Assembly (NCBI GenBank): GCA_041493205.1
Contig: JBGPYM010000056.1
Coordinates: 1-14,427 of the forward strand
DNA from: JBGPYM01 sp041493205
Lineage (GTDB): Bacteria > Bacteroidota > Ignavibacteria > UBA10030 > UBA6906
DNA length: 14,427 nucleotides
Reading direction: 5' to 3'
Positions 1 to 6,858 of this stretch are shown here, in pieces. The notes under the pieces were generated by a model that was given only the letters and a program-made list of their open reading frames with translations, was not told where the DNA came from and did not search any database. Within the stretch, counting starts at the first letter, position 1. The number at the start of each line of letters is the position of its first letter. The position numbers and the translations under genes were made by a program.

Positions 1-2
1 AT

Positions 3-1832
3 ACACCATTGCCGGATTATAGGATAAATCAGTTGCTGGATGCGGCATCCACCAACGGATTCAAATTGATTCTCCCACAGCTTTTTAGCAAGTCGGCAGG
101 TGTGGAGAGATTTTACTTTGATGCAAACGCGAGCTATTTCTCAACAATCAGTGGCCAAATGGGCCCCGACCCGATCGCAGACCAGCCGTATGGCGATTCT
201 AGGTACTATGATCTGCAGTCTGTTCGCGCAATTGAGCCGAACCAATATATCGTGCAAAACGTCAAATATCTAGTCGTGGATGGCAATCACGAGGGTTTGT
301 TGTATCGTGCTTTTTTCCGAATGAAGGTGGTGCGTCAAGGCGGTCAAGAGCAATCGACTCAAGTGGCCGAACTTCGAATTTGCAGAAAGTCTACGGGTGC
401 CAGGCTCTACTATAAGGTACTCACTCTAGCGGATTTTCCTTCAGACAATACCTATTATTTGCCATCTCTTGATTTTTGGTGGTACAAAGGAATGTCGTCG
501 TCCCAAGGGAGCCCAGAACTAACGCTCTATGACGCGATGCCACTCGATTTGGATCAACTGGAAGCCGACGACATTGACATTCGTGTCTATTGGAATGGCT
601 TAGTACCGATGTGGCTTGACTACATTAGAGTCGATGGGAAGTTCTTTAACGGTGTGGGGCTTGATGGGGATATCAATAATCCCGAGACTCTGTTCAGTGG
701 CGGATTTGATAGTGAGATAAAAGCAACTGCAAAGAAATTCAACACTCACCCTGCGCTTGACCGGTTCTATCTCCAAGATGAACCTTCCGTCAGGCAACGT
801 CGATCCGGAGGATATGTAAACAATCTTTTAAAAGTGGCCGACCAAGAAAATGGCATAAACCCAAATTCAGGAAAAGGCCTCGGGTACAGCGCGCTAAACG
901 GAAGTACGACTAACGCAAACAACGGTGACCCATTTGTGCGTGCAGCCCAAGAGTACTCACCATTTGAATTGACCATCGATGTTTATCGATTCTTTCGCGA
1001 TTCTGACCCTTTGCAGGGCGATCCTAACTATACATCATATGTGCAGCTGGGAAATCCTTCGATAACCTGGCATGCTTCTGGCCTTCAATCATTAATCGAC
1101 AATTTCAAACCAGCCCAACAAAATTCGTCCTTCACAGACTCCAAGTCGTGGTGGTATTTCCCTAATGTCGCTGCTTATATCCCCGATATTGTTTGGACGC
1201 GCGATCCATACTTAAGCGAACTCAATGTCGAGGTAAACTTAGCTCTTGCTTACGGGGCCAAGGGGATTCATTACTGGTCTTATTTTTCGCATGCTGTCGA
1301 TTGGAGAGGACTCGTTGACTATAACTCTCTTGACCCAATCCATGTTAACGAATACGGTGAAGATAAATGGAACGGTGTCGCTCAGATCAATCAAAGGCTT
1401 GGGGGTCCACTGGGAACAGCTTTGATGGGATTGACGTGGCAGAGCGCTTACAGCATCCACACTCTAAATGGATCAAACACAGGAGGATTTGTATCTCACG
1501 TCTCGACGGATGTCGATCAACCCAATGTATCTTATGTTGAACTGGCTTTGTTCACGGATGCATATTTCAACAAGTACTTCATGCTCGTAAATCGAAGAAC
1601 CAGTAACACCGAGACCAGAAACATCACTACCACCCTTGCATTGTCATCGGGGTCATGGGAAATCTCAGAGGTGGAATCTGGCAACTCGTGGATCGTAGCG
1701 AGCAACGGAAGCTTTACTGACAACCTAGTGCCCGGCGGTGCAAAGCTCTACAAAATCTCTCAAGCAACGTACCAATCCAATAAGGTGGACCTGCGGGAAA
1801 ATCCCTTATGGTCGGTTCTGGTTCCAGCTTGA
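3..1832 (+). CDS. Secreted glycoside-hydrolase-like protein, N-terminus missing (left half of a frameshift-split gene)
   Basis: The frame is open from the first full codon at base 3, so the true start and any signal peptide lie left of the window. Residue numbers count from the TTG at base 9. Seen: a beta-rich stretch around residues 60-215 that could be a carbohydrate-binding or inserted sandwich domain; FYLQDEP at 253-259, where the Asp-Glu-Pro resembles the acid/base end of a barrel strand in clan-A glycoside hydrolases; LALAYGAKGIHYWSY at 411-425, typical of a late barrel strand in such enzymes; and a small beta domain near 510-585 ending in PGGAKLYKI. Inference: an extracellular polysaccharide-acting enzyme or a catalytically degenerate relative; substrate unknown. 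The last residues, after about 600, look like out-of-frame noise before the stop. The gene overlaps the next frame by 25 bases, and that frame continues a typical secreted-protein architecture. Lower G+C than the genes right of 4058. Confidence 0.6.
   Translation, partial: TPLPDYRINQLLDAASTNGFKLILPQLFSKSAGVERFYFDANASYFSTISGQMGPDPIADQPYGDSRYYDLQSVRAIEPNQYIVQNVKYLVVDGNHEGLLYRAFFRMKVVRQGGQEQSTQVAELRICRKSTGARLYYKVLTLADFPSDNTYYLPSLDFWWYKGMSSSQGSPELTLYDAMPLDLDQLEADDIDIRVYWNGLVPMWLDYIRVDGKFFNGVGLDGDINNPETLFSGGFDSEIKATAKKFNTHPALDRFYLQDEPSVRQRRSGGYVNNLLKVADQENGINPNSGKGLGYSALNGSTTNANNGDPFVRAAQEYSPFELTIDVYRFFRDSDPLQGDPNYTSYVQLGNPSITWHASGLQSLIDNFKPAQQNSSFTDSKSWWYFPNVAAYIPDIVWTRDPYLSELNVEVNLALAYGAKGIHYWSYFSHAVDWRGLVDYNSLDPIHVNEYGEDKWNGVAQINQRLGGPLGTALMGLTWQSAYSIHTLNGSNTGGFVSHVSTDVDQPNVSYVELALFTDAYFNKYFMLVNRRTSNTETRNITTTLALSSGSWEISEVESGNSWIVASNGSFTDNLVPGGAKLYKISQATYQSNKVDLRENPLWSVLVPA
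1784..1829 (+). other. Frameshift zone joining the two halves of the secreted protein gene
   Basis: The upstream frame stops at 1830-1832. The downstream frame has its last upstream stop (TAA) at 1781-1783. Any crossing must therefore happen between these. A -1 step at about 1806-1809 (CCC TTA, then ATG GTC) joins VDLRENPL to MVGSGSSLSFSNG, the usual entry into such a beta-helix. No classical X XXY YYZ slippery heptamer lies in the needed phase, so a mutation or sequence error is more likely than programmed frameshifting. Confidence 0.65.
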
Positions 1833-3451
1833 GTTTCTCGAACGGCGCTTCACTTATCGTGAATGGAACCTTTTCCGCAGTAGGTGCTCCAACAGACCGA
1901 ATATCGTTTACCTCTTCCTCCGTTTCTTGGGGTGGCATCGTGTTCAATAGCGGCAGCTCGGGAAGCCTGCAGTACTGCGACATTTCAAATGCGAGTACAG
2001 GTATCCGGATAAACGGCACAGCTGCCCCAACCGTGCGTTACTGCAATCTCTCGAATATCTCTACGACGGGCATATACCTTGACTGCGCTAATGTACAGCT
2101 CAAGATCGATAACAACGCCATCTCCAGCAACTCTTGCGGGGTCTACTCTTATTACTCGAATTCAACTCTCGAGCAGAACACAATTTTTGGCGCCTGGGAG
2201 GGCGTTTGGTCGTATGGATCATATGACAGGATGTCGAATAATTCGATTACGACCTGGGAGTACGGTGTCTTCTCTGACTACTACTCGCAGACTTCTCTTC
2301 TAGGAAGACTCGAAGGATACGCGGGGTACAACAGAATTCTATATGCGGGGAGCGTTGCGCTCTTGGCAAACTTTGGGAGCGAGATCAGAGCAGGTCAATA
2401 TTCCTGGAATCCAGGTCTCAATAGTTTTTATGACGGCGGCATTGACCCTAAGGCAGTGGCAGGGGATAATAGCTCGATTATCGCTCAATACAACTGGTGG
2501 GATTCCGATCAGAGCTCATATGGCAACGTAGACAACTCCAATCCACTGGACTATGACCCCAACGCCGGGATGAGGGCGGGGGGTAATCCTGTCGCCAACA
2601 GCTTATCGTCTCAACTTGTTCCTGGTGATTCTGCGAAGAGTCCTACATTACTCGATGCTGAGCTCCTGGCGGCCCATCTCGCGATGGATCAGGGAAAATA
2701 CAATCAGGCGATCACTGAATTCTTCGACAAATACAAGAAGGAGAATAATCTCCAGAGGAAAAAATATGCGCTTGCTCGATTGGCTGACTGTTACGGGCTA
2801 GCGAATCGGACCGACTTCATCGACTTCTTGAATGGACAAATTAGGCCGTCACTGATCAAGTCCGATGAGCTCTTTGTTGAGTCGCTTGAATTGGAAGGCA
2901 ACTCGCTCATTCGCGGAGGGCAATACGACAAAGCGGTCTCCTTGGAGGAGAGAATCAAGTCCGGCTATTCGGACAAACCAGAGAATTACAAGCACGCGCT
3001 ATTTAACCTGGCAAATCTGTATTCTGGCCACCTGGGCGAATTCGGCAAAGCAGCAGAGAATGTCGGACTGTTGAAGTCACAATATCCAAATGACATCCTA
3101 ACACGGCGTGCACAATCAACGGCAAGCGCAGTCATCGCACCGTCTAAAGCCAACCTTATCCTGGAGGTGAGTAAGAAGGAGGCACCCAAAGATTACGCCT
3201 TGCAGGAGAACTACCCGAATCCGTTCAATCCATCAACAGTGATCCCGTTTAGCATACCAATCGGAGGTCACGTGACACTCGTTATTTACAATTCGCTAGG
3301 CCAGAGAGTTGCTTCGCTAGTTGATGCTGAGGTTGAGGTGGGCTACCACGAAGTGAAATTCGATGCCTCAAGACTTGCGAGCGGAGTATACTTTTACCGA
3401 CTACAAGCGGGGAATTTCGTTCAGACGAAGAAGCTTTTGCTCCTCCGCTGA
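1808..3451 (+). CDS. Beta-helix / TPR-like protein with type IX secretion sorting domain (right half of the split gene)
   Basis: Three regions are visible in 547 residues. Residues 1-260 are a right-handed parallel beta-helix: short repeats such as SLQYCDISNASTGI and TVRYCNLSNISTTGIYL, closed by YNWWDSD near 228, a common end of such helices. Residues 280-440 are alpha-helical with TPR character (HLAMDQGKYNQAITEFF, GGQYDKAVSLEE, ALFNLANLYSG). Residues 461-547 are a type A T9SS C-terminal domain: ENYPNPFNPSTVIPFSI, then LVIYNSLGQRVASLV, then SGVYFYRL and KKLLLLR. In this family the domain directs export across the outer membrane by the type IX system and is then removed or used for surface attachment. 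The ATG at 1808 falls inside the first beta-helix strands, there is no signal peptide, and the upstream gene overlaps by 25 bases in another frame. I therefore infer this is the 3' part of the preceding gene, separated by a -1 shift, and that a lone product could not reach the periplasm. Confidence 0.85.
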   Translation: MVGSGSSLSFSNGASLIVNGTFSAVGAPTDRISFTSSSVSWGGIVFNSGSSGSLQYCDISNASTGIRINGTAAPTVRYCNLSNISTTGIYLDCANVQLKIDNNAISSNSCGVYSYYSNSTLEQNTIFGAWEGVWSYGSYDRMSNNSITTWEYGVFSDYYSQTSLLGRLEGYAGYNRILYAGSVALLANFGSEIRAGQYSWNPGLNSFYDGGIDPKAVAGDNSSIIAQYNWWDSDQSSYGNVDNSNPLDYDPNAGMRAGGNPVANSLSSQLVPGDSAKSPTLLDAELLAAHLAMDQGKYNQAITEFFDKYKKENNLQRKKYALARLADCYGLANRTDFIDFLNGQIRPSLIKSDELFVESLELEGNSLIRGGQYDKAVSLEERIKSGYSDKPENYKHALFNLANLYSGHLGEFGKAAENVGLLKSQYPNDILTRRAQSTASAVIAPSKANLILEVSKKEAPKDYALQENYPNPFNPSTVIPFSIPIGGHVTLVIYNSLGQRVASLVDAEVEVGYHEVKFDASRLASGVYFYRLQAGNFVQTKKLLLLR

Positions 3452-3474
3452 TTCCTTGGCATTGCTATCGATCG

Positions 3475-3507
3475 GGCCCGGTGAACTCTCATCGGGCCTT
3501 GTCCTTG
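3475..3507 (+). terminator. Possible weak terminator hairpin after the T9SS gene
   Basis: GGCCCGGTG (3475-3483) can pair with CATCGGGCC (3490-3498) around a 6-base loop, with one G-T pair. It lies 23 bases after the stop codon. The tail is only moderately T-rich (TTGTCCTTG), so intrinsic termination would be inefficient. Confidence 0.4.
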
Positions 3508-3658
3508 AGAAGGGTTCTAGCGCTCGAAACTGGACGACATTGGGCCGGTAGAGGGAGATCAGGGGATGTCCGCACTGAAGGATATAAACAACCTCCAAGC
3601 CGATCACGAGGAGTTTGTGAAGAGCTTGGCGCCGGTGGGATCAACAGCAATCAATAGA

Positions 3659-3687
3659 AAAGGCCTCTCACGAGGCCTTTCTTTTTT
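3659..3687 (+). terminator. Strong rho-independent terminator
   Basis: AAAGGCCTC (3659-3667) and GAGGCCTTT (3672-3680) form a perfect 9-bp stem with a TCAC loop, followed by CTTTTTT. The upstream A-rich flank gives a weaker tail on the - strand, so it may also stop transcripts coming from the truncated tRNA side. It lies about 210 bases after the T9SS gene. Confidence 0.85.
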
Positions 3688-3822
3688 AGCCGCATCACAC
3701 GACTGTAAGGAATCGGTAAGATTTCTTGTTCTGAAAGCGACCCTTCGATTACCCCCTGCTTCAAATCCGTGCAACGTAGTGATTTAGAGTTCTCCCTCAT
3801 CGGCGCATTCCACGAGAAAGCA

Positions 3823-3864
3823 AGATCCGAAGTCTGATGCTCTATCCAGTTGAGCTACGGGTGC
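3823..3864 (-). pseudogene. Truncated tRNA-Arg (anticodon TCG), 5' half only
   Basis: Read on the - strand from 3864: acceptor strand GCACCCG, TA, D-stem GCTC, D-loop AACTGGATA, D-stem GAGC, then anticodon stem TCAGA and loop CTTCGGA with anticodon TCG, then TCT. The match to a bacterial tRNA-Arg is essentially perfect up to this point. After it there is no T-arm (no GGTTCGAATCC-like segment), no acceptor partner CGGGTGC and no CCA. The gene is therefore broken within the 3' anticodon stem. Translating this strand gives APVAQLDRASDFGS, a well-known spurious peptide produced by tRNA genes, so no protein should be called. The missing half faces the low-G+C secreted-protein block. Confidence 0.85.
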
Positions 3865-3925
3865 ATCCTGGTTGATCTGCACAGGCAGGAGGTTGGGTTC
3901 TACGCCCGACAACCCTGCCGCTTCA

Positions 3926-3954
3926 AATGTAACTAGATTTGCCCCTTCTTTCAA
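3926..3954 (-). promoter_or_regulatory. Possible promoter for the truncated tRNA-Arg
   Basis: On the - strand TTGAAA (3954-3949) is followed after 17 bases by TACATT (3931-3926), a fair sigma-70-like pair. It lies about 60 bases upstream of the tRNA 5' end. If real, the fragment may still be transcribed. Found by inspection only. Confidence 0.3.
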
Positions 3955-3977
3955 GAATGGCCCCCCAACCATCCCCT

Positions 3978-4005
3978 TTCACAACTGCAATCTTTTTGTT
4001 ATTAT
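3978..4005 (+). promoter_or_regulatory. Possible promoter for the receiver-protein gene
   Basis: TTCACA (3978-3983) and TATTAT (4000-4005) are spaced by 16 bases within an AT-rich patch, about 50 bases upstream of the ATG at 4058. Fair match to a sigma-70-like promoter; not otherwise supported. Confidence 0.35.
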
Positions 4006-4057
4006 ATCAGCACGAAATGTGACCCCCTTCCATCCTTTACCAGTGCCAGAGCCCTGT

Positions 4058-4471
4058 ATGCCGAAAAAAATTCTCATCGCCGATGACGACGAGGATGTGC
4101 GGAAGTCGCATAAATTCGCCGTTACTGCCGCTTCACAGCTCTTGAACCTCGAATGTGTTGTCGTGGAGGCGGGGGACAGCGTCGAAGCGTGGAAGAAGAT
4201 CAAGTCGGAGAATTTCCACCTGATCGTGATCGACAACGATTTCAAGGACAAGGACAAGAAGGGGCACCTTCCGGGCATCGCTCTCCTCCAGCTCGCCCGC
4301 AGGGAAGGGGCGAATATGGAGACCCCGATCATCTTCTGCTCTGCTGAATCTTATGAATCCCTCGCACCCATGGTGGAACGCTTCAACGGCGTCCACTTTC
4401 CCAAGACCGGCTACGACATGGATGCGGCCGCCCGCCTGTTTGCCGAGAAGTTGAAGGGCGTGACACTCTAG
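4058..4471 (+). CDS. Stand-alone response-regulator receiver protein
   Basis: The 137-residue product is a single CheY-like receiver domain with no output domain. Seen: KKILIADDDED at the N-terminus (acidic pocket at D9-D11), LIVID at 55-59 with D59 as probable phospho-acceptor, IIFCSAES at 91-98 (S95 in the Thr/Ser switch position) and FPKTG at 114-118 with the conserved Lys at 116. It would relay phosphorylation from a histidine kinase not present in this window. Oddity: the loop after D59 (NDFKDKDKKGHLPG) is longer and more charged than the usual MPGMDG loop, so partner recognition may be unusual. I chose ATG 4058 because the receiver fold starts there. The frame is open further upstream, but that part has no domain and runs through the promoter-like region. 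No clear Shine-Dalgarno sequence is present. The acyltransferase gene follows after 38 bases, though a functional link is not evident. Confidence 0.85.
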   Translation: MPKKILIADDDEDVRKSHKFAVTAASQLLNLECVVVEAGDSVEAWKKIKSENFHLIVIDNDFKDKDKKGHLPGIALLQLARREGANMETPIIFCSAESYESLAPMVERFNGVHFPKTGYDMDAAARLFAEKLKGVTL

Positions 4472-4509
4472 CCCACCTGCGTCCCACACGACCAACTGAA
4501 TCGAGCACC

Positions 4510-5235
4510 ATGGCAACGCCGCAACACGAATCCCCCGAAACGGCAATGCGACGCGTGACGGAAGACATGGTTCTCCGTGCCATCCGGCTTGCAAGGAGGA
4601 GGGGGCGCAGTGTCTATATCAGCAAAACCGCCAACGGGAAAAGGATCGACGTCGCGACACTCGACCCGCGCACGCCGGAGGGAAGGATCAACATCGACAC
4701 TTACCTGACGCCCGTCCAGCGCCATTACACCTTCTCCGGACTTGGATCGCCGGAGGAGGCGAACGCAATCAACTGGCGACAGATCAACCTCCCGCCCCTG
4801 CGCCGTATCCTCGTCCAGGTCCAGGTCGCCCTCTCGTTTGTCATGAAGGGGACGCCTCTCAAGAACAGTCTCTACCGTGCGATGGGGGCGCATATCGGCC
4901 GGAACGTCGAGATCATGCAGCTCGCGTGGCTCGACCACTTCAGGCCCGAGCTCATTTTCATCGGCGACAATACCCTGCTCGGCGCCTACACACGGGTTAC
5001 CGTCCACGCATACGAGGGGTGCGGGAAATTTCGGTACGGCCTCGTGGAGATCGGCCCGAACTGCACGATCGGCGCGGGCACCGGGATCGGTCCGATCAGG
5101 ATAGAGGAAAACGTCCGCACGCTCCCGGGGACGACGCTCTCGCCGTACCTCGCACGCATACGTGCAGGGTCGGTCGTCGGCTATGCCCCGCCTCCGGTGA
5201 AGCTCCCGGAAGCAACCACCGTTGCCAATCCCTAG
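4510..5235 (+). CDS. Left-handed beta-helix (hexapeptide-repeat) acyltransferase
   Basis: Of 241 residues, about 120-225 form hexapeptide-repeat strands: LYRAMGAHIGRNVEI, LIFIGDNTLLGAYTRVTVHAYEG, then VEIGPNCTIGAGTGIG and IRAGSVVGYAPP. This matches the trimeric acetyl/acyltransferase family (maltose/galactoside/virginiamycin-type and related sugar acetyltransferases), which moves an acetyl or acyl group from CoA to a hydroxyl or amino group. H166 (VHAYEG) could be the catalytic base by analogy. Residues 1-115 hold a basic helix (MVLRAIRLARRRGRSVYI) and a region I do not recognise, so the protein is longer at its N-terminus than simple family members. The acceptor is unknown. ATG 4510 gives the longest sensible frame, but the start is uncertain: no clear ribosome-binding site, and internal ATGs at 4546 and 4567 are possible. 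It may be co-transcribed with the receiver gene 38 bases upstream. Confidence 0.75.
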   Translation: MATPQHESPETAMRRVTEDMVLRAIRLARRRGRSVYISKTANGKRIDVATLDPRTPEGRINIDTYLTPVQRHYTFSGLGSPEEANAINWRQINLPPLRRILVQVQVALSFVMKGTPLKNSLYRAMGAHIGRNVEIMQLAWLDHFRPELIFIGDNTLLGAYTRVTVHAYEGCGKFRYGLVEIGPNCTIGAGTGIGPIRIEENVRTLPGTTLSPYLARIRAGSVVGYAPPPVKLPEATTVANP

Positions 5236-5242
5236 GGCGAGG

Positions 5243-5271
5243 TTGATTTTTCGCCGAAATTGTGCAATATT
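5243..5271 (+). promoter_or_regulatory. Possible promoter upstream of the aminotransferase
   Basis: TTGATT (5243-5248) and AATATT (5266-5271) are separated by 17 bases in a local AT-rich patch inside a G+C-rich area, 110 bases before the chosen start. The leader would include the inverted repeat at 5298-5343. Pattern match only. Confidence 0.4.
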
Positions 5272-5297
5272 TAAGTCAGCGCTGTACCGTTCTTGAA

Positions 5298-5343
5298 AAA
5301 GCCCATGGCCTGGAGCAGCGCAACGAATGCGGCCGTGGGCTTT
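5298..5343 (+). repeat. Long-stem inverted repeat in the aminotransferase leader
   Basis: AAAGCCCATGGCC (5298-5310) can pair with GGCCGTGGGCTTT (5331-5343) over 13 positions with a single G-T pair and a 20-base loop. It stands after the acyltransferase and before the aminotransferase. The T-run is only three long, so it is a poor intrinsic terminator. It could be a leader structure or a processing site. Confidence 0.5.
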
Positions 5344-5370
5344 CGTGTGCCCGTTCTGTGCAAGACATCC

Positions 5371-5377
5371 AGGGAGG
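5371..5377 (+). promoter_or_regulatory. Ribosome-binding site that fixes the aminotransferase start
   Basis: AGGGAGG lies 3 bases before the ATG at 5381 (AGGGAGGCGAATG). The frame is open 18 codons further up to another ATG at 5327, but that start has no such signal and its extra residues have no family match. Confidence 0.65.
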
Positions 5378-5380
5378 CGA

Positions 5381-6583
5381 ATGACCGACGGCAGCTTCAG
5401 CGATTCTCTCACCAACATCCGGATGTCCCCCATCGTGTCGATCAGCGAGGAGGTGCGAAAACGCTCCCCTCAATTCGCGCAATCGACGGGGAAGAAATTC
5501 GTTCTCTTTCAGCGCGGCGAAATCGACTTTCCCACTCCCGCTTATGTCGTCGATGCGGCCAAAAAAGCGCTCGACAGCGGCCTGACCAAGTATCCGAAAT
5601 CGGGCGGAGAAGATGGCTTCAAAGACGCCATCGCAGCAAAGCTGCGCGATTTCAACCGGGTCGAGGGGCTGACGCGTGAAAACGTCGTTGTGACATACGG
5701 CGGTCAGGAGGCCCTCGAGCTGTCATTCAAACTTTTTGCCGGGCGGAAGGGTGCCGGGTTTGCGCCCACATGGAGCTGCGCGCTCGAGAATTTTGTACCG
5801 TTTGCGGGCATCGATTTCATCGAGGTCCCGCTTGAACACGACTTCGCGGTCAACCTCGCCGCGCTGGAAAAAGTCGTCCGGGACATTGCGTTCTTTTACC
5901 TGAATACGCCGCATAATCCGACCGGAAAGCTCTTTTCGGAAGACGAGGTCCGGGCAATTGTGGAGCTGTGCGACCGCCATGGCGTGTTCGTCATCTCCGA
6001 TGAGGCATACGAGCGGATCGTGTATGACGGCCGCCGGCATTTCAGTCCGCTGGCCCTCCCGAACGAGAATATCATCGGGGCGTACACGTTTTCCAAGACG
6101 TACGCAATGACCGGATGGCGACTCGGGTATCTGGCGACGAGGAACAAAAGGATCATCGAGCTGATCAGGCTGGGCAATTACACCCAGACCGCCGGCGTGG
6201 TCACGTTTCTTCAGCAGGCGGGACGGGTGGCACTTGAGAATCGCGCCGAAGATGAAAAGGCGGTCGCAGCCATGGTGGGTGAATTTCAGGAGCGGCGTGA
6301 CGTCCTGTTTGGCGGCCTCCGGTCGATCAAGGGTGTTCAGGTCACGAAGCCGCATGGTGCGTTCTATCTCTTCCCGAATTTTTCCGCCCTGATTCCGGAC
6401 GGACTGCAAGGCCGGGAGCGTTCGATGTACGTCTACGACAAGCTCATGGACCGGGGAGTGGCCACCGTGTACGGGGCATGCTTCGGCAAACACTTTGGCG
6501 ACAATCTCAGGTTTTCCTTCAGTATGACGCCTCCGGAAGAGATCCGCGAAGGTCTCCGCCGGATCAGGGAAGTGCTCGAGTGA
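5381..6583 (+). CDS. Class I/II pyridoxal-phosphate aminotransferase
   Basis: The 400-residue length is normal for fold-type I aspartate-aminotransferase relatives. Visible active-site elements: YGGQEALE (106-113) in the phosphate-binding position, NTPHNPTG (175-182) with the cofactor-contacting Asn, SDEAY (206-210) with the Asp that pairs with the pyridine nitrogen, FSKTYAMTGWRLGY (237-250) with K239 as the Schiff-base lysine, and R377 in NLRFSFS as the substrate carboxylate-binding arginine. All key residues are present, so it should be active. It transfers amino groups between an amino acid and a 2-oxo acid in the cytoplasm. The exact substrate (aspartate, aromatic, alanine or an N-succinyl intermediate) cannot be decided from sequence alone. 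The start is set by a strong AGGGAGG. A small membrane-protein gene follows after 22 bases. Neighbours give no clear pathway. Confidence 0.92.
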   Translation: MTDGSFSDSLTNIRMSPIVSISEEVRKRSPQFAQSTGKKFVLFQRGEIDFPTPAYVVDAAKKALDSGLTKYPKSGGEDGFKDAIAAKLRDFNRVEGLTRENVVVTYGGQEALELSFKLFAGRKGAGFAPTWSCALENFVPFAGIDFIEVPLEHDFAVNLAALEKVVRDIAFFYLNTPHNPTGKLFSEDEVRAIVELCDRHGVFVISDEAYERIVYDGRRHFSPLALPNENIIGAYTFSKTYAMTGWRLGYLATRNKRIIELIRLGNYTQTAGVVTFLQQAGRVALENRAEDEKAVAAMVGEFQERRDVLFGGLRSIKGVQVTKPHGAFYLFPNFSALIPDGLQGRERSMYVYDKLMDRGVATVYGACFGKHFGDNLRFSFSMTPPEEIREGLRRIREVLE

Positions 6584-6605
6584 CAGACACGGGGCTGCAC
6601 GCGCA

Positions 6606-6758
6606 ATGATACACCAGCTGCAGAATATCGGTCTCCTACTTCTGGCCATTATTGCCGCCTGGGTGATATTCAGAGTGGTGAAAAAGGTCGTGCTCGCGAT
6701 CATTTTCATCGTCATCCTGGCGGCGGTCGTCCTGTTCGTCTACATCCGTTTCTACTGA
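6606..6758 (+). CDS. Small two-helix membrane protein, 50 residues
   Basis: ATG at 6606 and TGA at 6756-6758 enclose 50 codons. After the short MIHQLQNIG leader comes a hydrophobic helix (LLLLAIIAAWVIF), a basic turn (RVVKK), a second hydrophobic helix (VVLAIIFIVILAAVVLFVYI) and RFY. The hairpin shape with a positive turn would place both ends outside by the positive-inside rule. The composition is far too hydrophobic and regular for a chance frame, and the gene sits 22 bases after the aminotransferase stop on the same strand. No strong ribosome-binding site is visible; a GGGG run lies 11 bases upstream. Function unknown. It could be a small accessory subunit of a membrane complex or simply an uncharacterised family; I do not recognise a named homologue. 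Confidence 0.6.
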   Translation: MIHQLQNIGLLLLAIIAAWVIFRVVKKVVLAIIFIVILAAVVLFVYIRFY

Positions 6759-6858
6759 TTCACCGTACCCACCGGACTCTTGCTCCGGCCGCGTCTCCGT
6801 TCTCTTCCTGTGCACCTCAGTCCACCACCTCGAATTCATCGACACCCTGGAGACTCCC

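Larger units (their letters stand above)
3452..4057. other. Non-coding boundary region between low-G+C and high-G+C blocks
   Basis: About 600 bases without a convincing protein gene. In order it holds a weak hairpin, a strong rho-independent terminator, a truncated tRNA-Arg on the - strand, and promoter-like hexamers on both strands. The 3508-3658 stretch contains one ATG-started frame (3566) behind a GGGAG, but it reads straight through the terminator stem, so I do not call it. No integrase gene or complete direct repeat is visible here. Confidence 0.6.

Noticed and set aside
3566..3787. Frame of 73 codons on the + strand starting MSALKDINNLQ with a GGGAG upstream
   Set aside because: It reads through the perfect terminator hairpin at 3659-3687 and changes to low-complexity sequence there; no domain seen.
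3784..3972. Reading frame of 62 codons on the - strand containing APVAQLDRASDF
   Set aside because: That peptide is the translation of a tRNA-Arg gene and is a known false protein; the truncated tRNA explains it.
5327..5380. Longer N-terminus for the aminotransferase (ATG 5327)
   Set aside because: The extra 18 residues match nothing in the family and overlap the inverted repeat, while AGGGAGG precedes ATG 5381.
4468..5433. Long - strand frame opposite the acyltransferase
   Set aside because: Arg/His/Pro-rich composition typical of the antisense of a G+C-rich gene; the + strand has clear hexapeptide repeats.
5723..6715. 330-codon frame opposite the aminotransferase
   Set aside because: The + strand carries a complete set of aminotransferase motifs; the antisense product has no domain pattern.
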